64,000 nt of DNA from CAZJUP01 sp964549275 (GCA_964549275.1 CAZJUP010000006.1:62001-126000), one strand, 5' to 3'; counted from the first letter of the stretch, positions 26,085 through 35,911 are shown. Program-made: numbers and translations. Notes: generated from the letters alone by a model not told the origin.

Positions 26085-28851
26085 AGGTTATTCCAAATTC
26101 AATGCGTCTAGGTTCAGAGTAAAAAGTTTCATTTCTGAACCAGTCTTCAATCGTATTCACCGCTTCAGCTGTATTTTGATTTTTTGCAATATTTTCCCAT
26201 CGTGTAAACCCGGCCTTGCCTGAATCATCATAGACGTTGACTTGGTTTAAATGGTCAAACAGATTGGACACCCTCACAAATAAGGTCATATTATTTATTG
26301 GTGAATAAAACCCTTTCACATCTACAGTCCATGTGTACGGTTTTTTGCCGGAATTCTGAACCAAGGTAGATATATCCTCAGCGCTTAAGGGGGTATAAGG
26401 GAGGCCTGAACCGAGGCGTGCTATGGCACTGAGGCCCCAGAAATCTTTATGATATGCTGCCGAGAGGTTTACTGTGTGACGCTGATCCCAATTTAAAGGA
26501 ATAAGCTGTACTTCAGGGAGTGCGCCTCCTGCAGTTGCATTCCTGGCTTGATCGGGGTCCGAAGCCGAACCCTTTGCAATTTGAAAAGTATAATCGAAAC
26601 TTCCAGAAAATCCCTGAAATGGGCGGAGAGTAAGTGAAAGAATAATCCCTCGAACATAGGCAAAATCAGAATTTTCTAAACGACTGTAGGATGCTGAACC
26701 ACCGAATAGGGAGATAGCAGTTGCCCGTGTTCCGGTTAAATCTCGCACATCCCTGAAATAGGCCGTAATATCCATAACAAGATTTGAACTCAGTTGCTGC
26801 TGGAGGCCCAACTCTCCCTGAACCGTTTTTTCAGGTCTTAAATCGGCATTTCCAATCACACCAATATTCCCGGTACCTTGACCTAAATCGAAATCAGGAT
26901 TTCTATACAGGAGTTCAAATCGAGGTATTTGGAAAAAATGACCATAGGAAAAATGAATAACACCGGTTGCAGAAAAAGGGAAAGATGCGCCGAATCGCGG
27001 ACTGATTTTCCATTTTGGTGAGGTGTTTTTATACCAGTATGTCTCTCTATCTGAAACTGTAACGGCTGGTTCTCCAGTGTCCCGGATACCATTATTGTTT
27101 GAGTCTACATAGAGATTTTCCGGTCGTATGGGATTGTAAATCGACGGGTCAGTCGGATCACTTAAAATGCGGCCGCTCGGATCAAAATAATCATAGCGAA
27201 CCCCAATATTTATTATGAGTTCATCAAATTCAATTTTATCCTGAATATATCCGCTTGCTTCCATAGGACTGAAGGAATAAGAACTGGAAAATATTGTTGA
27301 ATCCGGCAGTCGCACCGGGCTCAATAGAAACGGATCATCAGTCGTTTCATTAAAACTGGATTTATCTTCAGGGGGTCGGAGTGAATAATCGGTATAATCT
27401 AAATAATGGGATCGATATTCCAGTCCCCCCTTCAGCTGATGTTTCTTATGGATTTGGCTTGTAAAATCAAATTTTAATGTGGATGTTTTTGTGTTCCTCA
27501 AAAAGACGCTGGAGTTTGTTCCGCCCGTGTGAAAGCTATAAGGTAATGTATTGGAAAGTTTTGGATGGACATATTTATCTTTGTCACCGTCATTATAAGT
27601 ATAATGATGATAATTTTTGTTAAAGTGGGTTAATCCCAAAGCATAAAATGTTTTTCCGGATAAACTATGATTAAACTGAAGGAGGTGGGTCTGCCCAAGT
27701 CTGAACCTGTTCAGATTTCCTTCGGGATTCAGTTTATACATTCTATCATAATCCTGGTAAGTTACATCATCCCGAATGAGGGTATACTTCAGTTTTTTAA
27801 ATGGTGAAAATTTCCAAATTAGTTTTGCCTGAGTATATAGTTTTTTATTCCATTCCATTGGAATGAATGTACTATCACCCATTCCGGGGGTGAGGGTATC
27901 TGTTTCAGTAATCTCAGAACGATACAAAACGAATTCGTCTAATGCATTGACATAAGCAACATTGTGAGGTAAAAAGATGCGCTGACCTTCGTTGGCACCC
28001 TGATAGTATATATATCGGGCAGTAACATTATAAAACAGTTTATCTTTGATGATTGGCCCTTCAATGTTTGTTTCGACGTTTTTTGTCGTTATGGGGTTAA
28101 AGGCATTGCCATTGAGATAAATATTTGTTTTTTGAGTGAAAAAATCCCCCCCATAGACAGTTGTATTTCCTCTAAAATAGTTCGAACCATCTTTGGTAAC
28201 AATATTGACTATCCCACTCATAGCCTGGCCATATTCGGCATTAAATGCACCGGAGATGACCTGCATTTCTTCGACGGCGTTTTTATTAACATCTACAATC
28301 GTACCACCATCATACACATCGGTCACAGGAACTCCGTCAATCCAATAAGCCACTTCACCACTTCTTCCTCCCCGAAGGTGTCCATCAACGAATCCCGCCT
28401 GAAGCTCCAAAACGTCCGAAATTTCCGTTACGGGGAGTTGACTGATCATTCCGCCATCTACAATTGCCGTTGATGCCGTTAAGTCCTTAGTGATCATATT
28501 ACGTTCTGCCACGACGGTCACTTCTTCTCCTTTTAAAACTTCGTCTGTCATGGCGAAATCAATTTTTGTCGTTAAATCACTTCGGACAATGACTTCTGTC
28601 ACATTAGATTTTGCGTATCCAATCATGATGGCTCGGAGAGTATAAGTCCCGGGGGGTATATTTAAAATGACATATCCGCCATCCATGTCTGTAGCAGCCC
28701 CCAGGGAAGTTCCTTGAATTAGAATATTGCACCCAATAAGAGGTGCGCCCGTTTTCTTATCCGATACAATACCTGTAATTTTCCCGGTGATTCCGGCTGT
28801 GGCCCAACTCAAGAGAATTATAACTGGAAAAATTTTTTTAACGAGAGTCAT
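26074..28851 (-). CDS. TonB-dependent receptor with carboxypeptidase-regulatory N-terminal domain, cassette 2
   Basis: A 925-residue outer-membrane receptor paralogous to the one at 12825-15863. Signal peptide at 1-19, CarboxypepD_reg-like domain (GKITGIVSDKKTGAPLIGC), plug domain (GHLRGGRSGEVAYWIDGVPV; GAFNAEYGQAMSGIVNIVTKDG) and a barrel ending RRIEFGITYGF. It presumably imports maltodextrins produced at the surface. Its ATG overlaps the stop of the upstream GH13 gene (ATGA), so enzyme, receptor, Fn3 and PorV genes form one coupled operon from 30710 to 21154. Confidence 0.9.
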   Translation of the reverse strand: MTLVKKIFPVIILLSWATAGITGKITGIVSDKKTGAPLIGCNILIQGTSLGAATDMDGGYVILNIPPGTYTLRAIMIGYAKSNVTEVIVRSDLTTKIDFAMTDEVLKGEEVTVVAERNMITKDLTASTAIVDGGMISQLPVTEISDVLELQAGFVDGHLRGGRSGEVAYWIDGVPVTDVYDGGTIVDVNKNAVEEMQVISGAFNAEYGQAMSGIVNIVTKDGSNYFRGNTTVYGGDFFTQKTNIYLNGNAFNPITTKNVETNIEGPIIKDKLFYNVTARYIYYQGANEGQRIFLPHNVAYVNALDEFVLYRSEITETDTLTPGMGDSTFIPMEWNKKLYTQAKLIWKFSPFKKLKYTLIRDDVTYQDYDRMYKLNPEGNLNRFRLGQTHLLQFNHSLSGKTFYALGLTHFNKNYHHYTYNDGDKDKYVHPKLSNTLPYSFHTGGTNSSVFLRNTKTSTLKFDFTSQIHKKHQLKGGLEYRSHYLDYTDYSLRPPEDKSSFNETTDDPFLLSPVRLPDSTIFSSSYSFSPMEASGYIQDKIEFDELIINIGVRYDYFDPSGRILSDPTDPSIYNPIRPENLYVDSNNNGIRDTGEPAVTVSDRETYWYKNTSPKWKISPRFGASFPFSATGVIHFSYGHFFQIPRFELLYRNPDFDLGQGTGNIGVIGNADLRPEKTVQGELGLQQQLSSNLVMDITAYFRDVRDLTGTRATAISLFGGSASYSRLENSDFAYVRGIILSLTLRPFQGFSGSFDYTFQIAKGSASDPDQARNATAGGALPEVQLIPLNWDQRHTVNLSAAYHKDFWGLSAIARLGSGLPYTPLSAEDISTLVQNSGKKPYTWTVDVKGFYSPINNMTLFVRVSNLFDHLNQVNVYDDSGKAGFTRWENIAKNQNTAEAVNTIEDWFRNETFYSEPRRIEFGITYGF

Positions 28852-30710
28852 TTTTTAAGTTTAAATAGTTTTCCACTGTGGCCTGCCAATTCAAATGTAT
28901 TTGAAGTGGTTACGGAGGCTAAAATTAAGTCCAAATTATCAATAGTCAGGTTTGGAATATTGATTAATGCGTTAGGTATAAAATGGTCTGAAGAATTAAA
29001 AACGGTCCAATATTTTTCACCTTTCAAGGATCTCTCAAATATAAATATACCATTTTTATCGTCAGATAAAACTGTTTTATATGCACCAACCGTAAGTGCT
29101 GGAATTTTGGTTCTCAGGTGGCATAGGGTCTGATAATAAGAAAATAAATCCTTGTGAAAATATACGGAATCTGTTAGCCGTTTTCCTTGGCAATCATCCA
29201 GGAAATCACAAAAATGGGCGGTTTCTGATTCATATTTAAAGTCTGGCCAAACCATGGGTTTTCTGCAATCCGGGTCATCTGCTCCCCACATTCCCGCTTC
29301 ATCTCCATAATATATAAAGGGTGCTCCAACATAGGTGAATTGAAACAAAAGAATCGCTTTCTGCAACCGTTGTTCCTCCTGATTGGGTTTCCGAATTTTA
29401 AAACCTCGATTGTACCACGTATTATTGTCATGATCTATCCACCGGTCAGGATTCACTGTTGCAGAAGCCAATCGCTCTGTATCGTGGCTCCCCATGAGAT
29501 TTTGTAATCTGTATGGCGTACCCGAGGGATAGGTTTCTCGAACCGAAGCTAAATTTTTATCCAATTGACTCGGAGAGATTTGATCACTTTGGTTAATAAA
29601 AAACTTGTACATAGCATCCCCAAATCGATAATTCATTACACCATCAAATCTGTTTTGAACCAACCAGGGGGAAGCATCAAACATTTTATTGTTCCACCAA
29701 TCTTCCCACCATATTTCTCCGGTGATGTAGGCATCAGGATTTATGGTTTTAACCCATTTCCCGAACAATGACCAAAAACCAATTTGAACCCGTTCTGCCA
29801 CATCCAGCCGCCACCCATCAATTCCATCCGAAGGATCACCATCATTATTGGGGTCCATCCAACGGTGGACGACCTGTTTAAAATATTCTCGAACAGGCTC
29901 TACGGGACCCATTTCATCCTGACGGAATGAAGGCAAATCGGCTACCCACCCTTTATAGCGCAATTGGCCATAGGTGTTTGAATAAAGCTCAGGCAAATCC
30001 TGAAATTGATTACCATGGGAAGCATCTTTATGATGAGCACCATCAATAACGAACCAATCAAAATATTCACTTTTTACTTTATGTTTAATCACATCCTGGA
30101 AAGCCCAAAAAGTGAGCCCCGCATGATTGAACACGCCATCAATAATCAAATACATCCCCCTGTCATGTACTTTTTGAACTAGGGATAAAAATATTTGATC
30201 TGCTGCTGTCCATTTCCAAGTTTTTGGATCGTTTGGAATCTCGGAAGCCATGATTCTGGCATCTCCCTCAGGATCCGGTCCAAAATGACGGTCAATATGA
30301 TGATATGTAGCGGCACCGTATTTATGGGATGATGGTGAATCGAAAACGGGATTTAAATAAATGGCATTAATTCCCAACTCTTGCAAATAGTCAAGTTTGT
30401 CTATAATGCCCTGAATATCTCCACCATACCGGCGAATCTGAAACTGATATCGAAAGTCCTGTTCATTTTTCAACTCCCAAGGCTGGAATGCATACCAATC
30501 AGAAGTCCAGGGAGAAATCTGCCATTCTTTTTGTTTCTCCCATGGCCAGGTCCCATTGAGACTCTCTATTGTTGGATCATTGGAGGGGTCGCCATTATGG
30601 AATCGTTCGGGAAATATTTGATACCAGATGGCATTATTATGCCAATCAGAACCGGTGATGCATAATCCATTCCCTAAGAATAGACTAAGGATTAATATTT
30701 TTGAATTCAA
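28848..30710 (-). CDS. Exported GH13 alpha-amylase/cyclomaltodextrinase-like enzyme
   Basis: A 620-residue GH13 glycosidase that should cut alpha-1,4 links in starch, cyclodextrins or maltodextrins. A signal peptide (residues 1-20) is followed by the (beta/alpha)8 barrel: IDGVFNHAG (region I), GWRLDVAE with nucleophile Asp303, ITGEIWWEDWW with acid/base Glu332, and GSHDTER with Asp410. A small C-terminal beta domain ends FKLKK. There is no T9SS sorting domain or clear lipobox, so it is probably periplasmic. The start appears to be TTG, with no ATG available in frame upstream. An operator lies 26 bp upstream. As first gene of the cassette 2 operon, it links that receptor system to alpha-glucans. 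Confidence 0.88.
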   Translation of the reverse strand: MNSKILILSLFLGNGLCITGSDWHNNAIWYQIFPERFHNGDPSNDPTIESLNGTWPWEKQKEWQISPWTSDWYAFQPWELKNEQDFRYQFQIRRYGGDIQGIIDKLDYLQELGINAIYLNPVFDSPSSHKYGAATYHHIDRHFGPDPEGDARIMASEIPNDPKTWKWTAADQIFLSLVQKVHDRGMYLIIDGVFNHAGLTFWAFQDVIKHKVKSEYFDWFVIDGAHHKDASHGNQFQDLPELYSNTYGQLRYKGWVADLPSFRQDEMGPVEPVREYFKQVVHRWMDPNNDGDPSDGIDGWRLDVAERVQIGFWSLFGKWVKTINPDAYITGEIWWEDWWNNKMFDASPWLVQNRFDGVMNYRFGDAMYKFFINQSDQISPSQLDKNLASVRETYPSGTPYRLQNLMGSHDTERLASATVNPDRWIDHDNNTWYNRGFKIRKPNQEEQRLQKAILLFQFTYVGAPFIYYGDEAGMWGADDPDCRKPMVWPDFKYESETAHFCDFLDDCQGKRLTDSVYFHKDLFSYYQTLCHLRTKIPALTVGAYKTVLSDDKNGIFIFERSLKGEKYWTVFNSSDHFIPNALINIPNLTIDNLDLILASVTTSNTFELAGHSGKLFKLKK

Positions 30711-30736
30711 TTGATTGAAAAAATGAATGAAAAAAG

Positions 30737-30756
30737 GACACTCATGCTTGAGTTAC
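30737..30756. promoter_or_regulatory. Candidate glucan-regulon operator, site 4, in the regulator's divergent promoter region
   Basis: GACACTC / ATGCTT / GAGTTAC, followed by TAATT as at sites 3 and 5. It lies 26 bp upstream of the GH13/receptor operon and 81 bp upstream of the TrmB-like gene, so it could serve both local repression and autoregulation. Confidence 0.75.
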
Positions 30757-30837
30757 TAATTAAAATTACTTATCTTTTACCCTATGTCTCAAGCAATAAA
30801 TCGATAGGATTGAATAGGAGAATCGTTAAATATTCCT

Positions 30838-31662
30838 ATGATGCCAGACGCTAATAAACGACTCCTAGAATTGCTCCAGGAATTTGGATTGTCCGTGAAT
30901 GCGGCCAAAGCCTACATAACTTTATTAAAGGGATATCCGGCAACAGGATATGAAGTCAGTGCGCAATCCGAAATTCCACGCTCTGCGATTTATTCAACAT
31001 TATCCCGACTTGAATCCATGGGTCTGGTGAACTCAGAAGGGGACTCTCCTAAAAAATACGTTCCTCTGGCACCCTCGTCTCTTTTGGATCATTTTAGCCA
31101 TAATCACGATGAAAATATCAAACAATTGGAGACAGCTCTTGAAGATATGGATATGGACGAGGAAGCTTTTGATTTTTGGCATCTCCACGGATATAAAAAT
31201 ACCCTTTTAAAGATGAAAGAGGCCATCAGCCGAGCCAAAACTCAGGTTTTGCTCAGTGCATGGTGCAAGGAAATTACAGAACTGGAGCAGGAATTACTCG
31301 CTGCAGAAGGCCGTGGAGTGGAAGTAATTTTATTCAGTTTTTGCAAATTGAATCGTGCTATCGGTTCAACTATTTCTTATAATTTGGAAGAAGAAGATTT
31401 GAAAAAAATCTGGAAGCCAAAAGTTGTCCTTGTGGTAGATCGCGCTATAACAATAATGGGGAGCGCTACCGGTGCAAAGGGCAAGGCGATTTGGACATCA
31501 AATCCTGCCATCACAAAAATTGCATCTGACTATATTGTATTGGATATTACCCTGGCTGGCCAAAAGCTTAAGCTGGATATTAACCTCATGGTCCAAGATA
31601 TTATGCAAAAGGATGAGTTTGACTTAGATAAACTCATTCAGCGGGCAAACCCGCATTTATAG
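30838..31662 (+). CDS. TrmB-family transcriptional regulator
   Basis: A 274-residue DNA-binding protein. Residues about 5-80 form a TrmB-type winged helix (LLELLQEFGLSVNAAKAYITLL, IPRSAIYSTLSRLESMGLV, KKYVPLAPSSLLDHF). The remainder is the TrmB/phospholipase-D-like effector domain (KMKEAISRAKTQVLLSAWCKE, GRGVEVILFSF). TrmB regulators in archaea and bacteria sense maltose, trehalose or glucose derivatives and control glucan transport and catabolism. It sits divergently between the GH13/receptor operon and malQ, and the same palindrome flanks both sides. I infer that it binds that palindrome. ATG at 30838 and 30841 are both possible starts. Confidence 0.85.
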   Translation: MMPDANKRLLELLQEFGLSVNAAKAYITLLKGYPATGYEVSAQSEIPRSAIYSTLSRLESMGLVNSEGDSPKKYVPLAPSSLLDHFSHNHDENIKQLETALEDMDMDEEAFDFWHLHGYKNTLLKMKEAISRAKTQVLLSAWCKEITELEQELLAAEGRGVEVILFSFCKLNRAIGSTISYNLEEEDLKKIWKPKVVLVVDRAITIMGSATGAKGKAIWTSNPAITKIASDYIVLDITLAGQKLKLDINLMVQDIMQKDEFDLDKLIQRANPHL

Positions 31663-31721
31663 CAATCTATTTTATAAATCTCCTCTGTATTTTTAAGTAT
31701 TCTGAAATGATATAAAAAATA

Positions 31722-31741
31722 GTTACTCATTTATGAGTGAC
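31722..31741. promoter_or_regulatory. Candidate glucan-regulon operator, site 5
   Basis: GTTACTC / ATTTAT / GAGTGAC: arms pair with each other except at position 3 and its partner. It lies 81 bp upstream of malQ, immediately after a TATAAA that could be a -10 box, and is followed by TAATTAA. The rest of the 160-base gap shows nothing else. Confidence 0.72.
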
Positions 31742-31822
31742 TAATTAAATTCCTACGCTAATTCAGAATAAAACTCAATAGAATAAATAAATTAACTACA
31801 GTAAACGAAGTCAATTTTACAG

Positions 31823-33367
31823 ATGATTTTTCCTCGAGAAAGTGGTATCCTTCTGCATATTTCTTCCTTGCCCGGCCCCTATGGTATTGGCGATTTGGGT
31901 CCTGAAGCCTATCAATTTGTAGATACCCTAGAAAGTATGGGGCAGAAATTGTGGCAGGTCCTGCCTACAGGAGATACGGGTTATGGATATTCCCCTTATA
32001 CAACTGCATCCGCTTTTGCAAATAACCCTCTGTTTATCAATTTTGATTTATTGATAGAGCAGGGATTAATAGACTCCCATCAATTGGAAAGTTATCCTGA
32101 TTTTTCTACAGATAAGGTCAAGTACCAGGACGTTGTACCTGTGAAACTTGAATTTTTAGATATTGTTTGCAAATCATTTCATGAAAGAGCTTCAGAAGAA
32201 TTAAAAAGAGCATTTCATCGGTTTTGCGAAAAAGAAGCCTATTGGCTGGATGATTATATTTGTTTCATTGCTTTAAAAGAAGCTCACGGAGGCCAAGCCT
32301 GGAATACGTGGAACACTGAAGTCAAAGATAGAAAGCCGGAAGCGTTGAAGAAGGCTTTGGTAAAGTATAGTCCATCAATGGATCGGCTTAAAATTCTCCA
32401 ATTTTTGTTTGATGACCAATGGCATCGCCTAAAAGCCTATGCGAAAGAAAAAGGAGTGAAAATAATTGGAGATATTCCTATTTATGTGTCGCTTGATAGT
32501 GCAGATGTATGGGTAAATCCGGAATTGTTTCAATTGGATGAACAAGGTGAGATGATTGTTCAATCCGGATGCCCTCCGGATTATTTTCAGCAAACGGGAC
32601 AATTATGGGGGAACCCAGTTTATAATTGGGCTGCACATGAAAAATCTGAATTTCACTGGTGGATTCATCGAATCGGTAAATTATTGGATATGGTTGATAT
32701 CATCAGGATTGACCATTTCAATGGATTAGCAAAATATTGGGAAATTGGTGGACAGGACCAGACAGCAGAAAATGGTAAATGGACTAATGGGCCAGGGGAT
32801 AAATTATTAAAAGCAGTTACGGATGCGTTCGGTGAAGTCCCCATTATTGCGGAGGATTTGGGAGAAGCGGCGCAGGAGGGAGCTGTTTTACGGGAAAAAT
32901 ATGAATTACCCGGAATGAAAATTCTACAATTTTCATTTAACCCCTTGGGGCAGAGCAATGGCGGATTGCCAGAGTCCTATCCGGAAAATTGTGTGGTTTA
33001 TACTGGTACCCACGATAATGATACCATTGTAGGTTGGTTCAATACTTTGGGGAATTCAGCTGATTTGAGCCGAGGGAGGATTGAGGCACTTCATGGGATA
33101 AGAAATGAACGAGCGCAAATTCTCGATTATCTCCGGTCTGACGGAAATGATATTCAATGGGAATTAATTGAAGTTGCCTTAAACAGTAAGGCCAATACTG
33201 TTATCATCCCGCTTCAAGATATTTTGGGGTTGGGTTCAGAAAGTAGAATGAATATTCCCGGTACCATAGACGGGAATTGGACGTGGCGATTTGAGAAAGA
33301 GTCTCTGTCTCCAAAAATGATTCATAGAATGCTGTCCTTAACAAAAGCTACACATCGCATAGAATAA
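31823..33367 (+). CDS. malQ: 4-alpha-glucanotransferase (amylomaltase, GH77)
   Basis: A 514-residue cytoplasmic enzyme that transfers alpha-1,4-glucan chains between maltodextrins, releasing glucose and making longer chains for phosphorylase. GH77 signatures are complete: SLPGPYGIGDLG (13-25), GDTGYGYSPYTT (50-61), GDIPIYVSLDSADVW, nucleophile Asp297 in RIDHFNG, acid/base Glu344 in IIAEDLGE, and Asp398 in GTHDNDT. Length is that of the compact bacterial amylomaltases. It heads the operon malQ-glgP-HAD-symporter-GH13 behind operator site 5. Confidence 0.95.
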   Translation: MIFPRESGILLHISSLPGPYGIGDLGPEAYQFVDTLESMGQKLWQVLPTGDTGYGYSPYTTASAFANNPLFINFDLLIEQGLIDSHQLESYPDFSTDKVKYQDVVPVKLEFLDIVCKSFHERASEELKRAFHRFCEKEAYWLDDYICFIALKEAHGGQAWNTWNTEVKDRKPEALKKALVKYSPSMDRLKILQFLFDDQWHRLKAYAKEKGVKIIGDIPIYVSLDSADVWVNPELFQLDEQGEMIVQSGCPPDYFQQTGQLWGNPVYNWAAHEKSEFHWWIHRIGKLLDMVDIIRIDHFNGLAKYWEIGGQDQTAENGKWTNGPGDKLLKAVTDAFGEVPIIAEDLGEAAQEGAVLREKYELPGMKILQFSFNPLGQSNGGLPESYPENCVVYTGTHDNDTIVGWFNTLGNSADLSRGRIEALHGIRNERAQILDYLRSDGNDIQWELIEVALNSKANTVIIPLQDILGLGSESRMNIPGTIDGNWTWRFEKESLSPKMIHRMLSLTKATHRIE

Positions 33368-33377
33368 ATTTGAGTTT

Positions 33378-35027
33378 ATGAAAAACAATACCATAAAAAT
33401 TTCCTATTTTTCGGCAGAAATCGGAATTAGTTCCAGTCTCCCAACTTACAGCGGTGGTCTGGGGGTATTAGCCGGAGACCATATTAAAGCTGCTGCAGAT
33501 GCAGGCTTGCCCATGTGCGCCATGACTCTACTATACAAAGAGGGGTATTTTAAACAGAGAATTGATGAGGATGGCGTTCAAACTGAAACATACCCCAGCT
33601 TCGATCCCTTTCCTATGTTAAAAAAACTATCCAAAAGATTTACCTTAAAGTTGAGAGATAGGGATGTGTGGATTCAAGCATATGAGTATAAATATAGAGG
33701 GTTAAACGGGCATGAAATCCCTATTTACTTTTTGGATACAGATGTAAAAGATAATTTTCCGGATGATAGAAAAATAACCTTGCGTCTTTACTCGGGTGAT
33801 AAAGATCATCGTATTTTACAGGAAGCGATATTAGGGTTCGGAGGAATCCAGTTATTAGAAAGCTTAGGAATAAACGGTGATATAGAAACCTATCACATGA
33901 ATGAGGGGCATTGTTCCTTTTTAACTTTAGGTTTGCTGGAAAAATATAGGGGGAACAGGGATGAAGTAAGAAAGCGATGCCATTTTACCACCCATACTCC
34001 CGTTGAAGCGGGGCATGACCATTTCGCAAAAGAAAGATGTGAAAAATTGTTGCATGGACTACTCCCTCAAAACCTGGAATTGCCTTCACTGGTGCAAAAT
34101 AGACGATGGCATATGACAGAATTGGGATTGTATTTTAGTCGAACAGCCAATGGTGTGTCTCAATTGCATGGAAAGGTGGCCGGAGAGCAATTCCCTGATT
34201 TTAAAATTGATGCTATCACCAATGGTGTATATCATCCTTATTGGGTGAGTAAGGAAATGAGGGAATTATATAACCACTATATTCCCGGATGGAAGCACTC
34301 TCCTCATTTATTAGACGAAATAGATTCTGTGCCTGGAGAGGAATTTTGGGAAATGCACCAGTCAAATAAACATTTTTTATTGGGCTATGCAAACTCACAA
34401 ACGGGGAAAGCTCTGGCGGAAGATACACTGACGTTGGGGTTTGCAAGACGAGCGGCAGAATACAAAAGAGCAAGATTGATTTTTAATGATTTGCCCCGGC
34501 TGATTGAACTGGGGCAAGGAAAACTGCAAATCATTTTTGCCGGAAAAGCCCACCCCAAGGATAAACTCGGGAAAGCAATTATCCAGGACATTGTGGAAAA
34601 ATCCAATGAATTGTATGGAAAGGTGAAAGTCGTCTTTTTGGAGAATTACAATATGTGGCTTGGCAAACTCATTACATCTGGAGTGGATGTATGGGTCAAT
34701 ACCCCTCTGAGACCGAATGAAGCTTCAGGAACGAGTGGAATGAAAGCAGCATTAAACGGTATACCCAATTTGTCCATTTTGGATGGATGGTGGGCAGAGG
34801 CCTGTGTTCACAATGTCAATGGTTGGGCTATCGGGGATCCCAAAATTGCAGATGACAATAAAGATGCAGCAGATTTCTACGCTATTCTTGAATCATTTGT
34901 AATACCCTCCTATTACCAGGACAGAATAAAATGGATATCATTAATGAAGGAATCGGTTAAAACCGGGGCGAGATTCACTGCCCACAGAATGGTAAAAGAT
35001 TATGAGGATAAATATTATTCATTATAA
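33378..35027 (+). CDS. glgP: Alpha-glucan phosphorylase, short form (GT35)
   Basis: A 549-residue cytoplasmic phosphorylase that releases glucose 1-phosphate from maltodextrins. Motifs: FSAEIGISSSLPTYSGGLGVLAGDH in two blocks at the start, HMNEGHCSFL, HTPVEAGHD, ITNGVYHPYWV, GFARRAAEYKRA, and the pyridoxal-phosphate Lys456 in GTSGMKAALNG. It is much shorter than the E. coli/muscle enzymes (800 or more residues) and matches the compact alpha-glucan phosphorylase family that lacks the N-terminal regulatory part. Ten bases separate it from malQ, with which it works in maltodextrin breakdown. Confidence 0.93.
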   Translation: MKNNTIKISYFSAEIGISSSLPTYSGGLGVLAGDHIKAAADAGLPMCAMTLLYKEGYFKQRIDEDGVQTETYPSFDPFPMLKKLSKRFTLKLRDRDVWIQAYEYKYRGLNGHEIPIYFLDTDVKDNFPDDRKITLRLYSGDKDHRILQEAILGFGGIQLLESLGINGDIETYHMNEGHCSFLTLGLLEKYRGNRDEVRKRCHFTTHTPVEAGHDHFAKERCEKLLHGLLPQNLELPSLVQNRRWHMTELGLYFSRTANGVSQLHGKVAGEQFPDFKIDAITNGVYHPYWVSKEMRELYNHYIPGWKHSPHLLDEIDSVPGEEFWEMHQSNKHFLLGYANSQTGKALAEDTLTLGFARRAAEYKRARLIFNDLPRLIELGQGKLQIIFAGKAHPKDKLGKAIIQDIVEKSNELYGKVKVVFLENYNMWLGKLITSGVDVWVNTPLRPNEASGTSGMKAALNGIPNLSILDGWWAEACVHNVNGWAIGDPKIADDNKDAADFYAILESFVIPSYYQDRIKWISLMKESVKTGARFTAHRMVKDYEDKYYSL

Positions 35028-35203
35028 TCTTCATATTTTTGTTTGCGGTTAAAATAACCGGGCCGGAGTACATTTGGCAGGGCAATGATATTCTGGTAAA
35101 AGGAATTAGTGTTAAAAAGAATGGGGGCGATATTCAGAGCTTCAGAGATATTTGGGTTGTTGATATTAATAACTCAAATAGATTGAGGTCGAAGGATATC
35201 ATC
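35028..35203 (+). other. Unassigned 176-base spacer, open in the HAD gene's frame
   Basis: No ATG-started gene is visible. From a TTG at 35039 the frame is open into the HAD gene and would add 55 residues before MKKTKT. Those residues match no HAD element, and a good ribosome site (AAGGA, about 8 nt before the ATG at 35204) argues for starting later. It may be a long leader or the remnant of a lost gene. Confidence 0.35.
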
Positions 35204-35911
35204 ATGAAAAAAACCAAAACTAAAGAAACCGGAATGAACGATTTTACAGACATAGATGCTGTAATCTTTGATATGGATGGTACCTTACTCGATACCATTG
35301 AGGATATTGGGTTTGCTGTGAATACAGTACTTAAACATCATGGTTTTACGGAACATACAATGGAAGCCTATAAAAAAATGGTGGGACAGGGTATTGAATA
35401 TTTATTGAAATCTGCATTGCCCAAAAACGTCAATCATAAGGGTGTCTTCCAAGACTGTTTAGCAGAATTAAAAACCGTATATCTAAAAAATTTAAACGTA
35501 AAAGCGAAGGTTTATGAAGGAATTGTTGATTTGCTTAATGAATTAAAGCATCAAAAAATTCACATGGGGATTGTTACAAACAAACCGGGGCCTATGGCCA
35601 GACTTTGTGTTGAACAATTTTTTATTGAATGGGATTTTAAAATGGTCGGTGCTGGAGAAAATTTTCCTGCGAAACCCAATCCTGAAGGTACTTCGTGGTT
35701 GGCTGAGGCTTTTGGGGTAAAACCGGAGCGTTGTTTATTCATCGGGGACTCACACATCGATATGGAAACAGCAAAAAATACGGGGATGAAAGCTGTGGGT
35801 GTTTTGTGGGGCTTTCGAGAAAAAAAAGAATTGCAGGATGCTGGAGCTGACCTGATCATTTCGCACCCCGGCGAATTAATTGAACGATTAAAACAGAAGC
35901 GTAGAGCCTAA
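35204..35911 (+). CDS. HAD-superfamily phosphatase, phosphoglycolate-phosphatase-like
   Basis: A 235-residue HAD hydrolase. The catalytic motif DMDGTLLDT has Asp23 and Asp25; a C1 helical cap (NTVLKHHGFTEHTMEAYKKMVGQGIEYLLKSALP) follows, then GIVTNKPG (motif II), KPNPEG (motif III Lys) and IGDSHIDMETAKNTGM (motif IV). The cap type fits Gph-like phosphatases. The phosphosugar partner is not known; its place between glgP and a sugar symporter suggests a role with glucose phosphates, but no beta-phosphoglucomutase-specific feature is seen. The start at 35204 has a clear ribosome site. Confidence 0.82.
   Translation: MKKTKTKETGMNDFTDIDAVIFDMDGTLLDTIEDIGFAVNTVLKHHGFTEHTMEAYKKMVGQGIEYLLKSALPKNVNHKGVFQDCLAELKTVYLKNLNVKAKVYEGIVDLLNELKHQKIHMGIVTNKPGPMARLCVEQFFIEWDFKMVGAGENFPAKPNPEGTSWLAEAFGVKPERCLFIGDSHIDMETAKNTGMKAVGVLWGFREKKELQDAGADLIISHPGELIERLKQKRRA

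Noticed and set aside
35039..35911. A 290-residue HAD protein starting at a TTG
   Set aside because: The extra 55 residues match no HAD element, and the ATG at 35204 has a good ribosome site directly upstream of the catalytic domain.
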